Part shown: positions 1-8,860 of the stretch, piece by piece
How positions within the stretch are numbered: position 1 is the stretch's first letter
How the letters are laid out: every line of letters starts with the position of its first letter
From: Gammaproteobacteria bacterium
GTDB lineage: Bacteria; Pseudomonadota; Gammaproteobacteria; Pseudomonadales; Pseudohongiellaceae
Length of the DNA: 64,000 nucleotides
Assembly: GCA_030645995.1 (NCBI GenBank)
Contig: JAUSMU010000200.1
Coordinates: forward strand, 1 to 64,000
Direction: 5' to 3'
Position numbers and translations under genes: made by a program
Notes under the pieces: model-generated
Database searches by the model: none
What the model was told of the DNA's origin: nothing
Seen by the model: the letters and a program-made list of their open reading frames with translations, nothing else

Positions 1-183
1 AATGTTCGTTATGATCGCTTGGTGGTCTTCACTGTTAAGAACATCTGCGAACTGGCGGTGATCTTGGTCGATGAGGGTGTTATAAAGCAGTGGCCCGGCG
101 GGCACAGGAAGTTACGTGCGATTGAAGAGGGTGTAATGGTCAATTTTAAGAAGATCCACAAGAAATACCATATAGATCCATAA
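1..183 (+). CDS. C-terminal fragment of an unrecognised protein
   Basis: An open frame enters from the left window edge and ends in TAA at 181-183, giving 60 residues rich in Lys and Ile near the end (…KKIHKKYHIDP). No known domain is recognisable in this tail. A perfect hairpin follows the stop directly, which supports a real gene end. Its function cannot be judged without the upstream sequence. Confidence 0.55.
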   Translation, partial: NVRYDRLVVFTVKNICELAVILVDEGVIKQWPGGHRKLRAIEEGVMVNFKKIHKKYHIDP

Positions 184-188
184 GTTAC

Positions 189-218
189 TATTTCCGGTAA
201 TCTTTATTACCGGAAATA
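189..218 (+). terminator. Strong hairpin after the left-edge gene
   Basis: A perfect 13-bp inverted repeat (arms 189-201 and 206-218, built on TTTCCGGTAAT) with a 4-nt CTTT loop starts 6 nt after the stop codon. There is no clear U tract, so it may act as a transcript-end stabiliser or a weak or bidirectional terminator rather than a classical intrinsic one. The rest of 219-423 is AT-rich and shows no gene. Confidence 0.5.
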
Positions 219-423
219 GAAGAATTTGGAGATAGTCCTCACTATTTGTAAATAAAACAAATATATAAGAAAATTACATAATGTAATTTAGAGTTTGAAG
301 CGCTGGTAATCTTCCGCCAAAATGTCTCTTGACCTTCCCATTGTGGTAAGCCTGATGATGCTGACCGTTTCAATAGTTTTCCCCGCCAAACCATACAAAT
401 TTTGACTCTGGGGGTCAGCAATC

Positions 424-2694
424 ATGGCGTCAACAGAACCTGAAGTGTGTGAAATCGATCTGAATGTCTCCGGCATGACTTGCGCGTCCTGCGTCGGGCG
501 TGTCGAAAAAGCACTCAAGAATGTGCCTGGCGTCATGAATGCCAGTGTCAATCTGGCCAGTGGCCGGGCTCACGTGAATCTCTCAACAAGCGGTCCAACG
601 GCCAGCGATTTGACGAAAGCTGTCATCAACGCCGGCTATGAGGCGACCGTTGCGGTAGACCGCAAGGCAGATGCCCAGAAGCGCGAGCGGCAGCTCAAGG
701 AGGAGCTGCAGTCCCTGAAGCGCGCGTTCTTGATCTCGGTGCTGTTCACGCTACCGGTATTTCTGCTCGAAATGGGCGGTCACGTCCTGCCGGGCTTTGC
801 GGACTTTGTCCACGGCACCCTTGGACATCGCAACAATTGGATCGTGCAGTTTGTGCTGACAAGTATCGTGCTGTTCTGGCCTGGCAGACGCTTCTTTCTG
901 CTCGGCGTTCCCGCGCTTTTGCGTCTGGCTCCGGACATGAATTCACTGGTGGCCATGGGGACCAGTGCAGCGTGGGGATATTCGACCGTTGTCACTTTTT
1001 CCCCCAGCGTTCTGCCTGGGGATTCAGGAAATGTCTATTTTGAGGCGGCTGCGGTCATAGTCTGCCTGATTCTCATGGGGCGTTTTCTTGAAGGCAAGGC
1101 TCGTGGGCGCACCGGCGAGGCCATCGCCAAACTGCTGACGTTACAGCCGGAAACTGCAATGGTGCTGCAGGGTGATCAGGTCGTGGAAACAGCGATCGAA
1201 TCGATTCGTCCTGGAGACACGGTGCAGGTCCAGCCTGGCGAGCGGATTCCTCTGGATGGGCAGCTTGTCGATGGCCACTCCTTCGTGGATGAGTCGATGC
1301 TCACCGGCGAGCCACTGCCCGTCAAGAAGGAACCGGGCGCGGCCGTTACCGGTGGCACCATCAATAAGACTGGCGCCTTCAGTTTCCGGGTTCTTCGCGT
1401 AGGTGAAGACACGGTGCTGGCGCGGATAATCGCGATGGTAGAGAGCGCACAGGGTTCCAAGCTCCCCATCCAATCCCTTGTGGACAAAATCACACTCTGG
1501 TTTGTGCCCGCTGTGATGTTGGTGGCGATCTCCACGTTCCTGTACTGGCTTCTGGCGACGGACGCGGGACTGGGTACTGCGCTGGTTCATGCCGTCTCGG
1601 TGCTGATTGTCGCCTGCCCGTGCGCCATGGGTTTGGCAACGCCTGTATCGATCATGGTGGCGACGGGGCGTTCCGCAGAGATGGGTGTGCTGTTCCGCAA
1701 CGGCAACGCGCTGCAAATGCTCAGTCAGACTCGCACTATCGCCTTCGATAAAACCGGCACCATTACGCAGGGCAAGCCCGAGCTGACCGATTTGCTTGCG
1801 CAACCAGGTTTCGATGCTGCTGAAGTATTGGCGATCGCAGCCGCCGTTGAAGAAAAATCGGAGCACCCTATTGGTCTCGCTATTGTCGCCGCCGCTCGGT
1901 TGCAGGGATTGAGCCTGCCGCCGGTCAAGGATTTCGAGGCCCTGCCCGGCTATGGTCTGCGCGCCTGTGTCAACGGAGAAAGAGTCGACATCGGAGCGAG
2001 TCGCCTTCTGGAAAAGCTCGGTCTGGACGCACGTGCGGCATTGCCCGCTGCTGTCGAACTTGCTGAACAGGGCAAGACCCCGTTGTATATGGCGATTGGT
2101 GGGCGCTTGGCAGCGGTCATTGCTGTGGCCGATACCGTCAGAGCGTCCTCCCCCGCCGCGTTGCAGGCGCTGCGCCGTGCAGGTTTCAGAACCGCCATGA
2201 TTACAGGTGACAATGCGCGAACGGCACAGGCGGTCGCCAAGACGCTGCAGCTGGATCAGGTCTTTGCTGAAGTGCTGCCTGAAGGCAAGGTCGCAACACT
2301 GAAGTCATTGCGTACCGAAGGGACGCTGCTCACGTATGTTGGCGATGGCATCAATGATGCGCCTGCGTTGGCCGAGGCCGATATCGGCATTGCGATGGGC
2401 AGTGGCACTGACATCGCCATTGAGAGTGCTGACGTAGTCTTGATGACGGGCGAGCTCGGCGCCGTGGTAAATGCAGTCATGCTGGCGCGCGCCACGATGC
2501 GCAATATCAAGGAGAATCTGTTCTGGGCTTTTGCCTACAACGTGGCGCTGATTCCACTAGCCACTGGCGCGCTTTATCCTGCCTACGGGTTGCAGCTGTC
2601 ACCCGTATTTGCCGCCGGGGCGATGGCATTGTCCAGTGTGTTTGTGCTGGGCAACGCGCTGCGCCTGAAGCGCTTTCGGCCTGCACAATTATGA
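424..2694 (+). CDS. copA: Copper-exporting P1B-type ATPase (CopA-like)
   Basis: 756-residue heavy-metal P-type ATPase that would pump Cu(I) out across the inner membrane. In order: one N-terminal HMA domain with GMTCASC (about residues 18-24), paired N-terminal membrane helices, an actuator loop with SMLTGEP, the membrane metal site CPC in [12 protein letters not shown], the phosphorylation motif DKTGT, the HP motif [16 protein letters not shown], and two final helices. A G-rich stretch at 411-415 may serve as ribosome binding site. The 3' end overlaps the convergent glutathione reductase gene by 6 nt. It lies in the host flank, outside the 52-kb element, and is distinct from the Cu ATPase at 18086. 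CPC plus HMA favours Cu(I)/Ag(I) over Zn/Cd. Confidence 0.93.
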   Translation: MASTEPEVCEIDLNVSGMTCASCVGRVEKALKNVPGVMNASVNLASGRAHVNLSTSGPTASDLTKAVINAGYEATVAVDRKADAQKRERQLKEELQSLKRAFLISVLFTLPVFLLEMGGHVLPGFADFVHGTLGHRNNWIVQFVLTSIVLFWPGRRFFLLGVPALLRLAPDMNSLVAMGTSAAWGYSTVVTFSPSVLPGDSGNVYFEAAAVIVCLILMGRFLEGKARGRTGEAIAKLLTLQPETAMVLQGDQVVETAIESIRPGDTVQVQPGERIPLDGQLVDGHSFVDESMLTGEPLPVKKEPGAAVTGGTINKTGAFSFRVLRVGEDTVLARIIAMVESAQGSKLPIQSLVDKITLWFVPAVMLVAISTFLYWLLATDAGLGTALVHAVSVLIVACPCAMGLATPVSIMVATGRSAEMGVLFRNGNALQMLSQTRTIAFDKTGTITQGKPELTDLLAQPGFDAAEVLAIAAAVEEKSEHPIGLAIVAAARLQGLSLPPVKDFEALPGYGLRACVNGERVDIGASRLLEKLGLDARAALPAAVELAEQGKTPLYMAIGGRLAAVIAVADTVRASSPAALQALRRAGFRTAMITGDNARTAQAVAKTLQLDQVFAEVLPEGKVATLKSLRTEGTLLTYVGDGINDAPALAEADIGIAMGSGTDIAIESADVVLMTGELGAVVNAVMLARATMRNIKENLFWAFAYNVALIPLATGALYPAYGLQLSPVFAAGAMALSSVFVLGNALRLKRFRPAQL

Positions 2695-4053
2695 GGGCGT
2701 GCGCATGGTGACGAATTCTTCTGCCACGGTCGGGTGAATCCCCAGAGTCGCATCGAAATCCGCCTTGGTGGCGCCAGCGTTGATAGCCACTGCCAGACCC
2801 TGCACGATCTCTCCGGCGTCGGCGCCCAGCATATGAATACCCACGACACGATCCGTGTCGGTATCGACCAGCAGCTTCAGGAAGGTCTTCTCGTGACGAC
2901 CGCTTAGCGTATGGCGCAATGCCGTGAAATGGCTTCTGTAAATAGCCAGATGGGGATACTGCTGACGGGCGCCCTCCTCGTCCAGACCAACGGTCGCAAT
3001 ATTGGGATTGCTGAAGACAGCCGTCGGAATGTTCTCGTATCGCATTGCCCTTCTCTTGCCAGCATCAGTTTTGCCGAAGAGCCGCTGCGCAAGGATCTGC
3101 CCCTCGGCAAGGGCGACGGGCGTCAAGGCAACCCGATCAATCACGTCGCCTACGGCATGAATGTTGGGGACGTTGGTCGTGAAATCGTCATTCACGATAA
3201 TGGCGCCATTTTCCCCAAGCTCGACACCCAGCGCTTCCAGCCCCAAGTTGGCGGTGTTGGGGTTGCGACCCGTCGCGAACATCACGGTATTTGCTGTCAG
3301 TACAACGCCGTTGGACAACAACACCTGCAATCCGCCATCCGCAAGCTTGTGGATTCTCACAACGTCGGTTTCCAGCTGAAGCGTCGCGTACTTTTGCAGT
3401 TCAACGACGAAAGCACCGGCAATCTCTGCGTCGAAACCACGCAACAGAGAAGGGCCTCTGTGCACCAATGTGGTAGAGACCTTCAGCCCTGCCAGAATTC
3501 CTGCAAACTCCACTGCAATGTAACCGCCACCCACAATCAGTATCGACTCAGGCAACGCGGTCAGTGAGAACAGCTCATTGGAAGTGATAGAATGCTCTTT
3601 GCCTTCGATATCCGGGATGGCGGGCCATCCGCCAGTGGCGACTAGAATTTCCTTTGCAGTGATCGTCTTCTCACCGAGAGCGATGGTGTGTTTATCCACG
3701 AAGACAGCACGCTGTCGATGAACTACGACACCTGCTCCTTCCAGCAATTTAAGATACACAGCATTCAGACGCTGAATCTCGCGATCCTTGTTGTCGCGCA
3801 AGGTTGGCCAGTGGAAGTGCGGTTCGCCGGGCAGCTCCCAACCGTAACCGCGTGCATCCTCGAAGTCCTGTGCATAGTGCGAGGCATAGCTGAAAAGTTT
3901 TTTGGGTATGCAGCCAACGTTGACGCAGGTGCCCCCTAGATAGCGCTCTTCGGCCAGACCGACTCTGGCGCCCAGTCCTGCCGCGATGCGGCCAGCGCGG
4001 ACGCCGCCGGAGCCCCCACCGATCACGAAAAAATCATAATCAAAATCAGTCAA
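2689..4053 (-). CDS. gor: Glutathione-disulfide reductase
   Basis: 454-residue FAD/NADPH-dependent disulfide reductase that regenerates reduced glutathione in the cytoplasm. The N-terminal FAD-binding motif GGGSGG is followed by the redox pair in [14 protein letters not shown] second nucleotide-binding motif ([11 protein letters not shown]) lies mid-protein, and the C-terminal dimerisation domain carries the HPTVAEE motif with the catalytic His. The length is normal for Gor. The CVNVGC and CIPKKL context separates it from mercuric reductase ([10 protein letters not shown], as at 28590) and from lipoamide dehydrogenase. It is convergent with copA, overlapping by 6 nt, and divergent from the ribbon-helix-helix gene at 4156. 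Confidence 0.93.
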   Translation of the reverse strand: MTDFDYDFFVIGGGSGGVRAGRIAAGLGARVGLAEERYLGGTCVNVGCIPKKLFSYASHYAQDFEDARGYGWELPGEPHFHWPTLRDNKDREIQRLNAVYLKLLEGAGVVVHRQRAVFVDKHTIALGEKTITAKEILVATGGWPAIPDIEGKEHSITSNELFSLTALPESILIVGGGYIAVEFAGILAGLKVSTTLVHRGPSLLRGFDAEIAGAFVVELQKYATLQLETDVVRIHKLADGGLQVLLSNGVVLTANTVMFATGRNPNTANLGLEALGVELGENGAIIVNDDFTTNVPNIHAVGDVIDRVALTPVALAEGQILAQRLFGKTDAGKRRAMRYENIPTAVFSNPNIATVGLDEEGARQQYPHLAIYRSHFTALRHTLSGRHEKTFLKLLVDTDTDRVVGIHMLGADAGEIVQGLAVAINAGATKADFDATLGIHPTVAEEFVTMRTPS

Positions 4054-4155
4054 TTGCGTTGCACCTTTCGATGGAGGATGAATATTGCCAGCTCTTGAGA
4101 ATAGCTTTTTGTGCAGCTATGATCCCAGAATAATTTGAGTGGATACAGACTTAAT

Positions 4156-4527
4156 ATGGAAATGCAAATTGATGCAGGAGTCCCTGCCACCGATGAGATG
4201 GACGGCAAACCGACCGCTGCCAAGCCGCGCCTGTCTGTGAAGGACGTCGCAAAGAGGTCTGCCATCGCCATTCCTGCTGAGTTCAGGGCGCAGGGTGACA
4301 AGTTTGTGGTGCGCCTGCCAGCGAATCTGCGCAAGAAGATCATGCAGATTTCCCGTCGTCATCGTCGCAGCATGAATTCCGAGATCATTCTGCTGCTGGG
4401 GCATTATCTTGAGGAGCAGGGACTTATGGCGGGCGAACACAAGGAACCGCTGGACTCCAAGCTCAGCCGCAAACTACGCAGCATGCCCGTCGAGAAGCTG
4501 GAGGCGCTGCTTGCGCTACTGGATTAA
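4156..4527 (+). CDS. Ribbon-helix-helix (Arc-type) DNA-binding protein
   Basis: About 123 residues. The central part, KFVVRLPANLRKKIMQIS followed by RRHRRSMNSEIILLLGHYLEEQ, matches the Arc/MetJ ribbon-helix-helix pattern: a basic beta strand, a first helix, then a second helix with S-M-N-S-E-I. The N-terminal 40 residues are polar and probably disordered. The C-terminus ends in a short Leu-rich helix. I prefer ATG 4156; the frame also extends to TTG 4135 without a better ribosome site. It lies just upstream of the alkB-like gene (30 nt) and divergent from gor, so it may regulate either, but no operator is evident. Confidence 0.75.
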   Translation: MEMQIDAGVPATDEMDGKPTAAKPRLSVKDVAKRSAIAIPAEFRAQGDKFVVRLPANLRKKIMQISRRHRRSMNSEIILLLGHYLEEQGLMAGEHKEPLDSKLSRKLRSMPVEKLEALLALLD

Positions 4528-4557
4528 GCAGCTGCGGCGTTGGTGCCAAGGAACATC

Positions 4558-5211
4558 ATGTCTTCAAGTCAGCAGATTGGTTTCGAATTCTCAGAAGCGA
4601 TCTGCGATGCTTCGCCTATCGAACTCAAGGACGCCTCATTGGTGTATTTCCCTCATGCGTTTTCTGCAGGTGAGGCAGATGCGCTGCTGGAATATTGTCT
4701 GCTGAAGCTACCGTGGCGGCAGGATTCGTTAACGATTGGGGGTAAGCGGGTCGCCATACCGCGATTGCAGAATTGGTTTGGAGATCCCGAAGCGCACTAT
4801 TCCTACTCCGGCCTGGCGTTGACGCCCCTGCCCTGGACGGCTCAGATACTGCAGATCAGGGATCATGCTGGAGTTATTGCCGGGCAGTCGTTCAACGCGG
4901 TACTCGCCAACTACTATCGCAATGGCAGAGACAGCGTAGGCTGGCACAGTGACGATGAGAGGGAGCTGGGTCCGCAGCCTGTAATTGCCTCCGTCAGCCT
5001 GGGTGCTACGCGAGTGTTCGAAATGAAGCATCGCTACGACAAATCCCTCAAGACTCTGCGTCTTCCCCTTACCCACGGTAGCGTGCTGGTGATGAAGGGT
5101 GAAACTCAACAGTTCTGGCGACATCAGCTGCCCAAAGATGAGGAAATCACCCAGCCGCGTGTGAATCTGACTTTTAGAAAGATATTAGTATATAAAAACA
5201 TAATGTTATGA
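4558..5211 (+). CDS. alkB: AlkB-like 2OG-Fe(II) dioxygenase (DNA/RNA demethylase)
   Basis: 217-residue AlkB-family oxygenase expected to repair N-alkylated bases by oxidative demethylation with Fe(II) and 2-oxoglutarate. The family core NYYRNGRDSVGWHSDDE supplies the iron ligands His and Asp. A distal His lies in FWRHQLPK, and the RVNLTFRKI segment carries the Arg pair that binds 2-oxoglutarate. Size and motifs resemble the short AlkB homologues (ALKBH2/3-like) common in proteobacteria. Start at ATG 4558 is chosen because AAGGA precedes it by about 5 nt; the open frame begins earlier at TTG 4540. Probably co-transcribed with the ribbon-helix-helix gene. Confidence 0.88.
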   Translation: MSSSQQIGFEFSEAICDASPIELKDASLVYFPHAFSAGEADALLEYCLLKLPWRQDSLTIGGKRVAIPRLQNWFGDPEAHYSYSGLALTPLPWTAQILQIRDHAGVIAGQSFNAVLANYYRNGRDSVGWHSDDERELGPQPVIASVSLGATRVFEMKHRYDKSLKTLRLPLTHGSVLVMKGETQQFWRHQLPKDEEITQPRVNLTFRKILVYKNIML

Positions 5212-5252
5212 GGCTTATTTCATGTTCATGAACACGAAAGGTCGGTCCCGCA

Positions 5253-6389
5253 GTGGAGCACTTTGAGCTATGTATCGTAGGTGCTGGCGTCGTTGGACTG
5301 GCCCTGGCAGAGCGCTTTGCCCACACCCGGCCGCGTACGTTTTCCATTCTGCTGGTTGACAGCAACGCTTCCTTTGGGCGGGAGACCAGCAGCCGAAATA
5401 GCGAAGTTATTCATGCCGGTATTTACTACACTCCCGGCAGCCTCAAGGCACAACTCTGTACAGAGGGACGGCACCTTCTCTATCAGTACTGTCAGGCACA
5501 TGGCATCGCGCATCGCCGGATCGGGAAGTTCATCGTCGCACAAGAGCACGAACTGGAGAGTCTTGAGCGCGCTTTTCATACCGCCATGCAGAATGGCGTC
5601 GAAAATCTCCAGTGGGTGAGCCAGCAAGCGCTGTCGGAGATGGAACCCCTCGTGCACGCGAGCCACGCCCTGTATTCCCCAGGCACGGGAATCCTCGACA
5701 GTCACGGTCTGATGAGCACTCTGTTGGCTGAGGCCGAGCGGGCTGGCGTTCAGTATGCCCCGCTCACGAGAGTCGTTGCTGTGCAGGCACAGGATGGAGG
5801 CTTCATAGTGCAGACAGAGTGTGGTGTACCGGGACATCTGGAGAATTTTGAATTTCGCTGTCGGTATCTCATCAATGCGGCTGGTCTGCATGCACAGGAA
5901 CTTGCGAAACGCATTGAAGGGCTGGATAAGTCCAATGTGCCTGCGCTCTTTCTGAGTCGAGGGTGCTATTTCAGCCTCGCTGGCAAGGCACCGTTCCGGC
6001 ACCTGATTTACCCGGTACCCGATCAGAACCAGCGCGGCTTGGGGATTCACGCCACGCTCGATCTGGCAGGTCAGGTTCGATTTGGGCCCGACGTTGAGTA
6101 TGTCGAAGAGATTGACTACAGGGTGCCAGAGGAGCGACGTGAGATTTTCGTGGAGGCGATCCGTCGCTATTATCCTGGATTGCGCGCCGATCAATTGCAT
6201 CCTGACTACTCAGGAATACGCCCGAAACTGAGTGCCCCCAATGGAGGTGTCGCAGATTTTCTTATTCAAGACGAAACCACGCATGGCCTGCCAGGTCTGG
6301 TGCAGCTGTTCGGCATTGAATCGCCGGGCCTGACTGCCAGCCTGGCGATTGCCAGATTGGTTGCCGACAAAGGGATGCTTCAGGAATAG
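5253..6389 (+). CDS. lhgO: L-2-hydroxyglutarate dehydrogenase/oxidase-like flavoprotein
   Basis: 378-residue FAD-dependent oxidoreductase of the DAO/LhgO family. The N-terminus has the Rossmann motif VGAGVVGLALA, then the family signature ETSSRNSEVIHAGIYY, and the C-terminal part holds HPDYSGIRPKL and GLVQLFGIESPGLT, typical of L-2-hydroxyglutarate oxidases. The expected reaction is oxidation of L-2-hydroxyglutarate to 2-oxoglutarate at the membrane or quinone pool. It starts at GTG 5253. It lies 41 nt after the alkB-like gene on the same strand, a possible link to 2-oxoglutarate metabolism, though probably coincidental. A glycerol-3-phosphate or glycine oxidase relative is less likely. Confidence 0.85.
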   Translation: MEHFELCIVGAGVVGLALAERFAHTRPRTFSILLVDSNASFGRETSSRNSEVIHAGIYYTPGSLKAQLCTEGRHLLYQYCQAHGIAHRRIGKFIVAQEHELESLERAFHTAMQNGVENLQWVSQQALSEMEPLVHASHALYSPGTGILDSHGLMSTLLAEAERAGVQYAPLTRVVAVQAQDGGFIVQTECGVPGHLENFEFRCRYLINAAGLHAQELAKRIEGLDKSNVPALFLSRGCYFSLAGKAPFRHLIYPVPDQNQRGLGIHATLDLAGQVRFGPDVEYVEEIDYRVPEERREIFVEAIRRYYPGLRADQLHPDYSGIRPKLSAPNGGVADFLIQDETTHGLPGLVQLFGIESPGLTASLAIARLVADKGMLQE

Positions 6390-6439
6390 GCGCCCTCCAA
6401 GGCTGACAGCTGCTCTTCAGGTATCGGTATTCAGTCCTT

Positions 6440-7015
6440 TCAGTACTGCTCTTCTTTGGTTTTTATCGTGGCATATACCTCAGCGGTGCCATCAGCCTTG
6501 ATCAGCAGTACCTCATACGGTTGAAACTGGTCCCCTATCTCCATGCCCGGACTCCCCATTGGCATGCCGGGGACAGCGAGACCCACTGCGTAATCCGGTT
6601 GCTCATCCAAAAACCGCTGAATGATCTTCGCGGGCACGTGTCCCTCGAAGAAGTACCCCTGCTCTGAAACTGCGGTATGGCAGGATTGGTAAATGGGTGG
6701 GACGCCACGATTGAGCTTCTCCAGAGCGAGATTCTCGGGATGATTGATCTGTGCCACGAAGCCGCGATCGTTGACGTGGTCGATCCACAGTTCGCAGCAT
6801 CCACAGGTTGGATCTTTGAATACCTGCAGGACTGTTTTTGCGACCTCTTCCTTTGCACTGTCTTTCTTGGCAACCACCTCCGGTTGGCTTGCCTGGCTTG
6901 CGGCGTTGACGTTGTCCTGTTGGCAACTGGTCAATACCAGTGCCAGCACCAAAGGGAACAGACATCTGAGTCGGTACAGATTGTTTGCCGGGAATTGAAA
7001 GTGTTTGAACTGCAT
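6440..7015 (-). CDS. DUF411 metal-binding lipoprotein
   Basis: 191-residue protein with a lipoprotein signal (lipobox LTSC, Cys about residue 31) followed by a low-complexity Ala/Lys/Glu linker and a DUF411 domain. The domain shows the cysteine cluster DPTCGCCELW, then PPIYQSCHTA, GHVPA and LAVPGMPMGSPGME, all hallmarks of DUF411 proteins often linked with copper resistance. Likely anchored in the periplasm, with Cys and Met residues suited to bind Cu(I). It is downstream of pilZ with 6 nt between the genes, so it probably belongs to the end of the fabF-pabC-mltG-tmk-holB-pilZ operon, though its link to that cluster is unclear. Confidence 0.85.
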   Translation of the reverse strand: MQFKHFQFPANNLYRLRCLFPLVLALVLTSCQQDNVNAASQASQPEVVAKKDSAKEEVAKTVLQVFKDPTCGCCELWIDHVNDRGFVAQINHPENLALEKLNRGVPPIYQSCHTAVSEQGYFFEGHVPAKIIQRFLDEQPDYAVGLAVPGMPMGSPGMEIGDQFQPYEVLLIKADGTAEVYATIKTKEEQY

Positions 7016-7021
7016 AAAGCC

Positions 7022-7387
7022 TCACATTGTATGGGTCAGTTTTTCGGAATTGAGTTGGCCTGCCAACAGTGTCTCTATTTTCTTGCGCACATTGCCTTCA
7101 ACATCCTTGAACTGGATGCCAATGCCGGTTGCCCGATTGCCCTGAGCGCGACGAGGCGTAATCCAGACGACAGTGCCTGCGACAGGGATCCGGTCGCCTT
7201 CGTCCAAGAGTTTCAACAACATGAAGACATCGTTCCCCAGTTCGTAGGTCTTGGTAGTGGGGATGAAAAGCCCGCCATTGATGATGTGGGGCATGTAAGC
7301 GGCATAGAGAACAGTACTGTCCTTGATGGTTAGCGACAGAATGCCATGCTTGGCTGGTTTGTTTTCGCTTTCGGCGGTACTTATCAT
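7022..7387 (-). CDS. pilZ: PilZ domain protein (type IV pilus assembly type)
   Basis: 121 residues matching the PilZ proteins encoded next to holB. They carry the conserved core NGGLFIPT, a beta-rich domain, and GIGIQFKD near the C-terminus. Members of this group promote type IV pilus biogenesis by contacting PilB/FimX and usually lack the RxxxR c-di-GMP motif; none is visible here. The start is 1-2 nt downstream of the holB stop, so the genes are translationally linked. The 52-kb insertion in tmk separates it from the upstream promoters of its operon. Confidence 0.85.
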   Translation of the reverse strand: MISTAESENKPAKHGILSLTIKDSTVLYAAYMPHIINGGLFIPTTKTYELGNDVFMLLKLLDEGDRIPVAGTVVWITPRRAQGNRATGIGIQFKDVEGNVRKKIETLLAGQLNSEKLTHTM

Positions 7388-7388
7388 C

Positions 7389-8429
7389 TCAATGCCCTGG
7401 CTTGGTGTCGGCTCGCTGAACTAGTTTGCGTAGCCGCAGGAACAGGTCTTCCAGCATCAACTGGCTGTTCGGATTAGAAGTGCCGGCCAGCTGGGCCTGC
7501 ACCACAGCAACTTCATTGTAGAGTGAAAATAGTGATCGTGTCGGTAGATTCGCGTCACTCGCCTGCCCCAGCAAGGTTGCCGCAGCATTCCTCAACGCCT
7601 CCCCCTTGAGCACGTCCTTTCGACCACAGAGGCGGTATTTGGTCAAGGAGCTAAGCCAGAACCCCAGTACCCGCAGTACCTCGGACGGTTGGGATTTGGC
7701 ATAGCGTGCTGCCAGCGCCAGTGGCTGGATGCGGCCCTGAATCAGCTGCAACAAGGCTTCGCCGATTTCCTGCACCTGAGTACTGCTCCCGGAGGTGTAC
7801 ATGGCTCTGGCGGCGAATGGACGCCCCTGGGTCAATTCGAGCAGCAGTTCGAGTTCACTGGTGGGCTCCTTGATTTGCTCTCCCAGCCAGGCGAGAGATT
7901 GCCAGTTCGCTGGTCTGGGCAGGTTCAGCACCTGGCAACGGCTGGCGATTGTGGCGAGTACGGCTTTGGGGCGGTCCGTCAGCAACAGAAACAGTACGTC
8001 GGCAGGTGGCTCTTCCAACCCTTTCAACAATGCATTGGCCGAGCTGATGCCCAGACTTTCAGCGGTATCGAGGATGATAATACGGCGCCCAAACGCGTGA
8101 GAGCTGGTTTCCAGAAATGATTTCAATTCCCGGATCTGGTCGACTTTGATGACCTTGCCACCATCCTCAGCCTCCACCAGCAGCAGATCGGGGTTGTTGC
8201 CAGCTTCGTTCAACAAACAAGTGGAGCAGCTGCCGCAGGGAGCATTGGCCTCGGGATTCCGGCACAGGAGGAATTGCGCGAGCATGGTCGCAAAATAGCG
8301 TTTGCCCGTGTCGGCATCGCCTCTGAACATGAAAGCATGAGGCATCTTGTCTCTGCGACACTGTCTGAGCACCAGCTCCCATGCCTCCTGCTGCCATGGC
8401 AGCGTTTTTTGCAGTATCGGAGATTTCAC
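7389..8429 (-). CDS. holB: DNA polymerase III subunit delta'
   Basis: 346-residue clamp-loader subunit. It shows a degenerate P-loop GDADTGKR (about residue 38), the four-cysteine zinc module around APCGSCSTC, the sensor-like segment [11 protein letters not shown], and a C-terminal helical collar domain. The protein is a stator of the gamma complex and is essential in Escherichia coli. The start is GTG at 8429, in a 4-nt overlap with the end of the tmk 3' part. Because the upstream half of the operon is now 52 kb away, expression must come from inside the mobile element; an outward promoter is seen at 8786-8813. Confidence 0.92.
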   Translation of the reverse strand: MKSPILQKTLPWQQEAWELVLRQCRRDKMPHAFMFRGDADTGKRYFATMLAQFLLCRNPEANAPCGSCSTCLLNEAGNNPDLLLVEAEDGGKVIKVDQIRELKSFLETSSHAFGRRIIILDTAESLGISSANALLKGLEEPPADVLFLLLTDRPKAVLATIASRCQVLNLPRPANWQSLAWLGEQIKEPTSELELLLELTQGRPFAARAMYTSGSSTQVQEIGEALLQLIQGRIQPLALAARYAKSQPSEVLRVLGFWLSSLTKYRLCGRKDVLKGEALRNAAATLLGQASDANLPTRSLFSLYNEVAVVQAQLAGTSNPNSQLMLEDLFLRLRKLVQRADTKPGH

Positions 8430-8749
8430 AACTTGGTTTCCAAGTGTTTGCGGATTTCAGTTTGTACGCTTTCCAGTGTCATGGCCGCATCAATCACGAC
8501 GCAACGATCGGGGTCCCTGTTGGCGCGCGTCAGGTAAGCTTCCCGTACACGATTGAAGAATTCGACTTTCTCCTGTTCGAAGCGATCCAGCTCTCCCCTC
8601 TGGCGTGCCCGCAGCAGGCCAATCTCGGGCGCCAAATCCAGAATGTAGGTAATGTCCGGCCGCAACTCACCCTGCACCATTGTCTCCAGAGCCGCAATTG
8701 TGCTTATCGACAACCCCCTACCGCCACCTTGATAAGCATAGGTCGCATC
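8426..8749 (-). pseudogene. tmk: Thymidylate kinase, 3' part (split by the element)
   Basis: Codes for the last 107 residues of Tmk, starting [13 protein letters not shown] and including the LID region [14 protein letters not shown]. It lacks the P-loop and DR(F/Y) motifs, which lie in the 5' part at 60913-61221. The two parts join in frame (103 + 107 = 210 residues) at …VVCDRFT/DATYAYQ…. The frame stays open into the element up to an ATG at 8824, adding 25 foreign residues, but without an ATP site the product should not be a kinase. It overlaps holB by 4 nt. Confidence 0.93.
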
Positions 8750-8780
8750 TTGTTTTACGCTTCCCAAAAATGTAAACGTG

Positions 8781-8808
8781 TTGAAATTATATTCCAGGGG
8801 CATACAAT
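8781..8808 (+). promoter_or_regulatory. Inward promoter for the dNMP kinase gene
   Basis: TTGAAA (8781-8786), 16-bp spacer, TACAAT (8803-8808), with the dNMP kinase ATG 53 bp further on. It overlaps the outward promoter on the opposite strand almost completely, so the two would compete. The match to sigma-70 consensus is good but not perfect. Confidence 0.5.
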
Positions 8809-8813
8809 GTAAA
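8786..8813 (-). promoter_or_regulatory. Outward-facing promoter towards tmk 3'-holB-pilZ
   Basis: On the minus strand TTTACA (8813-8808) is followed after 16 bp by a perfect TATAAT (8791-8786). Transcription would leave the element and enter the severed tmk tail, holB, pilZ and DUF411 genes. The -35 box lies in the inner ATGTAAAC octamer, so recombinase binding could shut it off. Confidence 0.6.
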
Positions 8814-8860
8814 CCTATACACACAAGTAGATTCTAGGAAGTTAAGGCAGCGAGTATATC

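Larger units (their letters stand above)
8770..8814 (+). repeat. Left-end octamer pair ATGTAAAC, 37 bp apart
   Basis: Perfect ATGTAAAC occurs at 8770-8777 and 8807-8814. The same octamer, inverted, occurs as a pair with identical 37-bp spacing at the other end (60718 and 60755). These are probable recombinase arm-binding sites. The inner copy contains the -35 hexamer of an outward promoter. Confidence 0.75.

Noticed and set aside
288-551. 87-codon minus-strand frame before copA
   Set aside because: Overlaps the start of the ATPase gene and has no ribosome site or family pattern.
8426-8824. Complete small gene of 132 codons starting at 8824
   Set aside because: The first 25 codons are element DNA and the rest is the tmk C-terminus; the ATG lies upstream of the outward promoter and the product has no ATP site.
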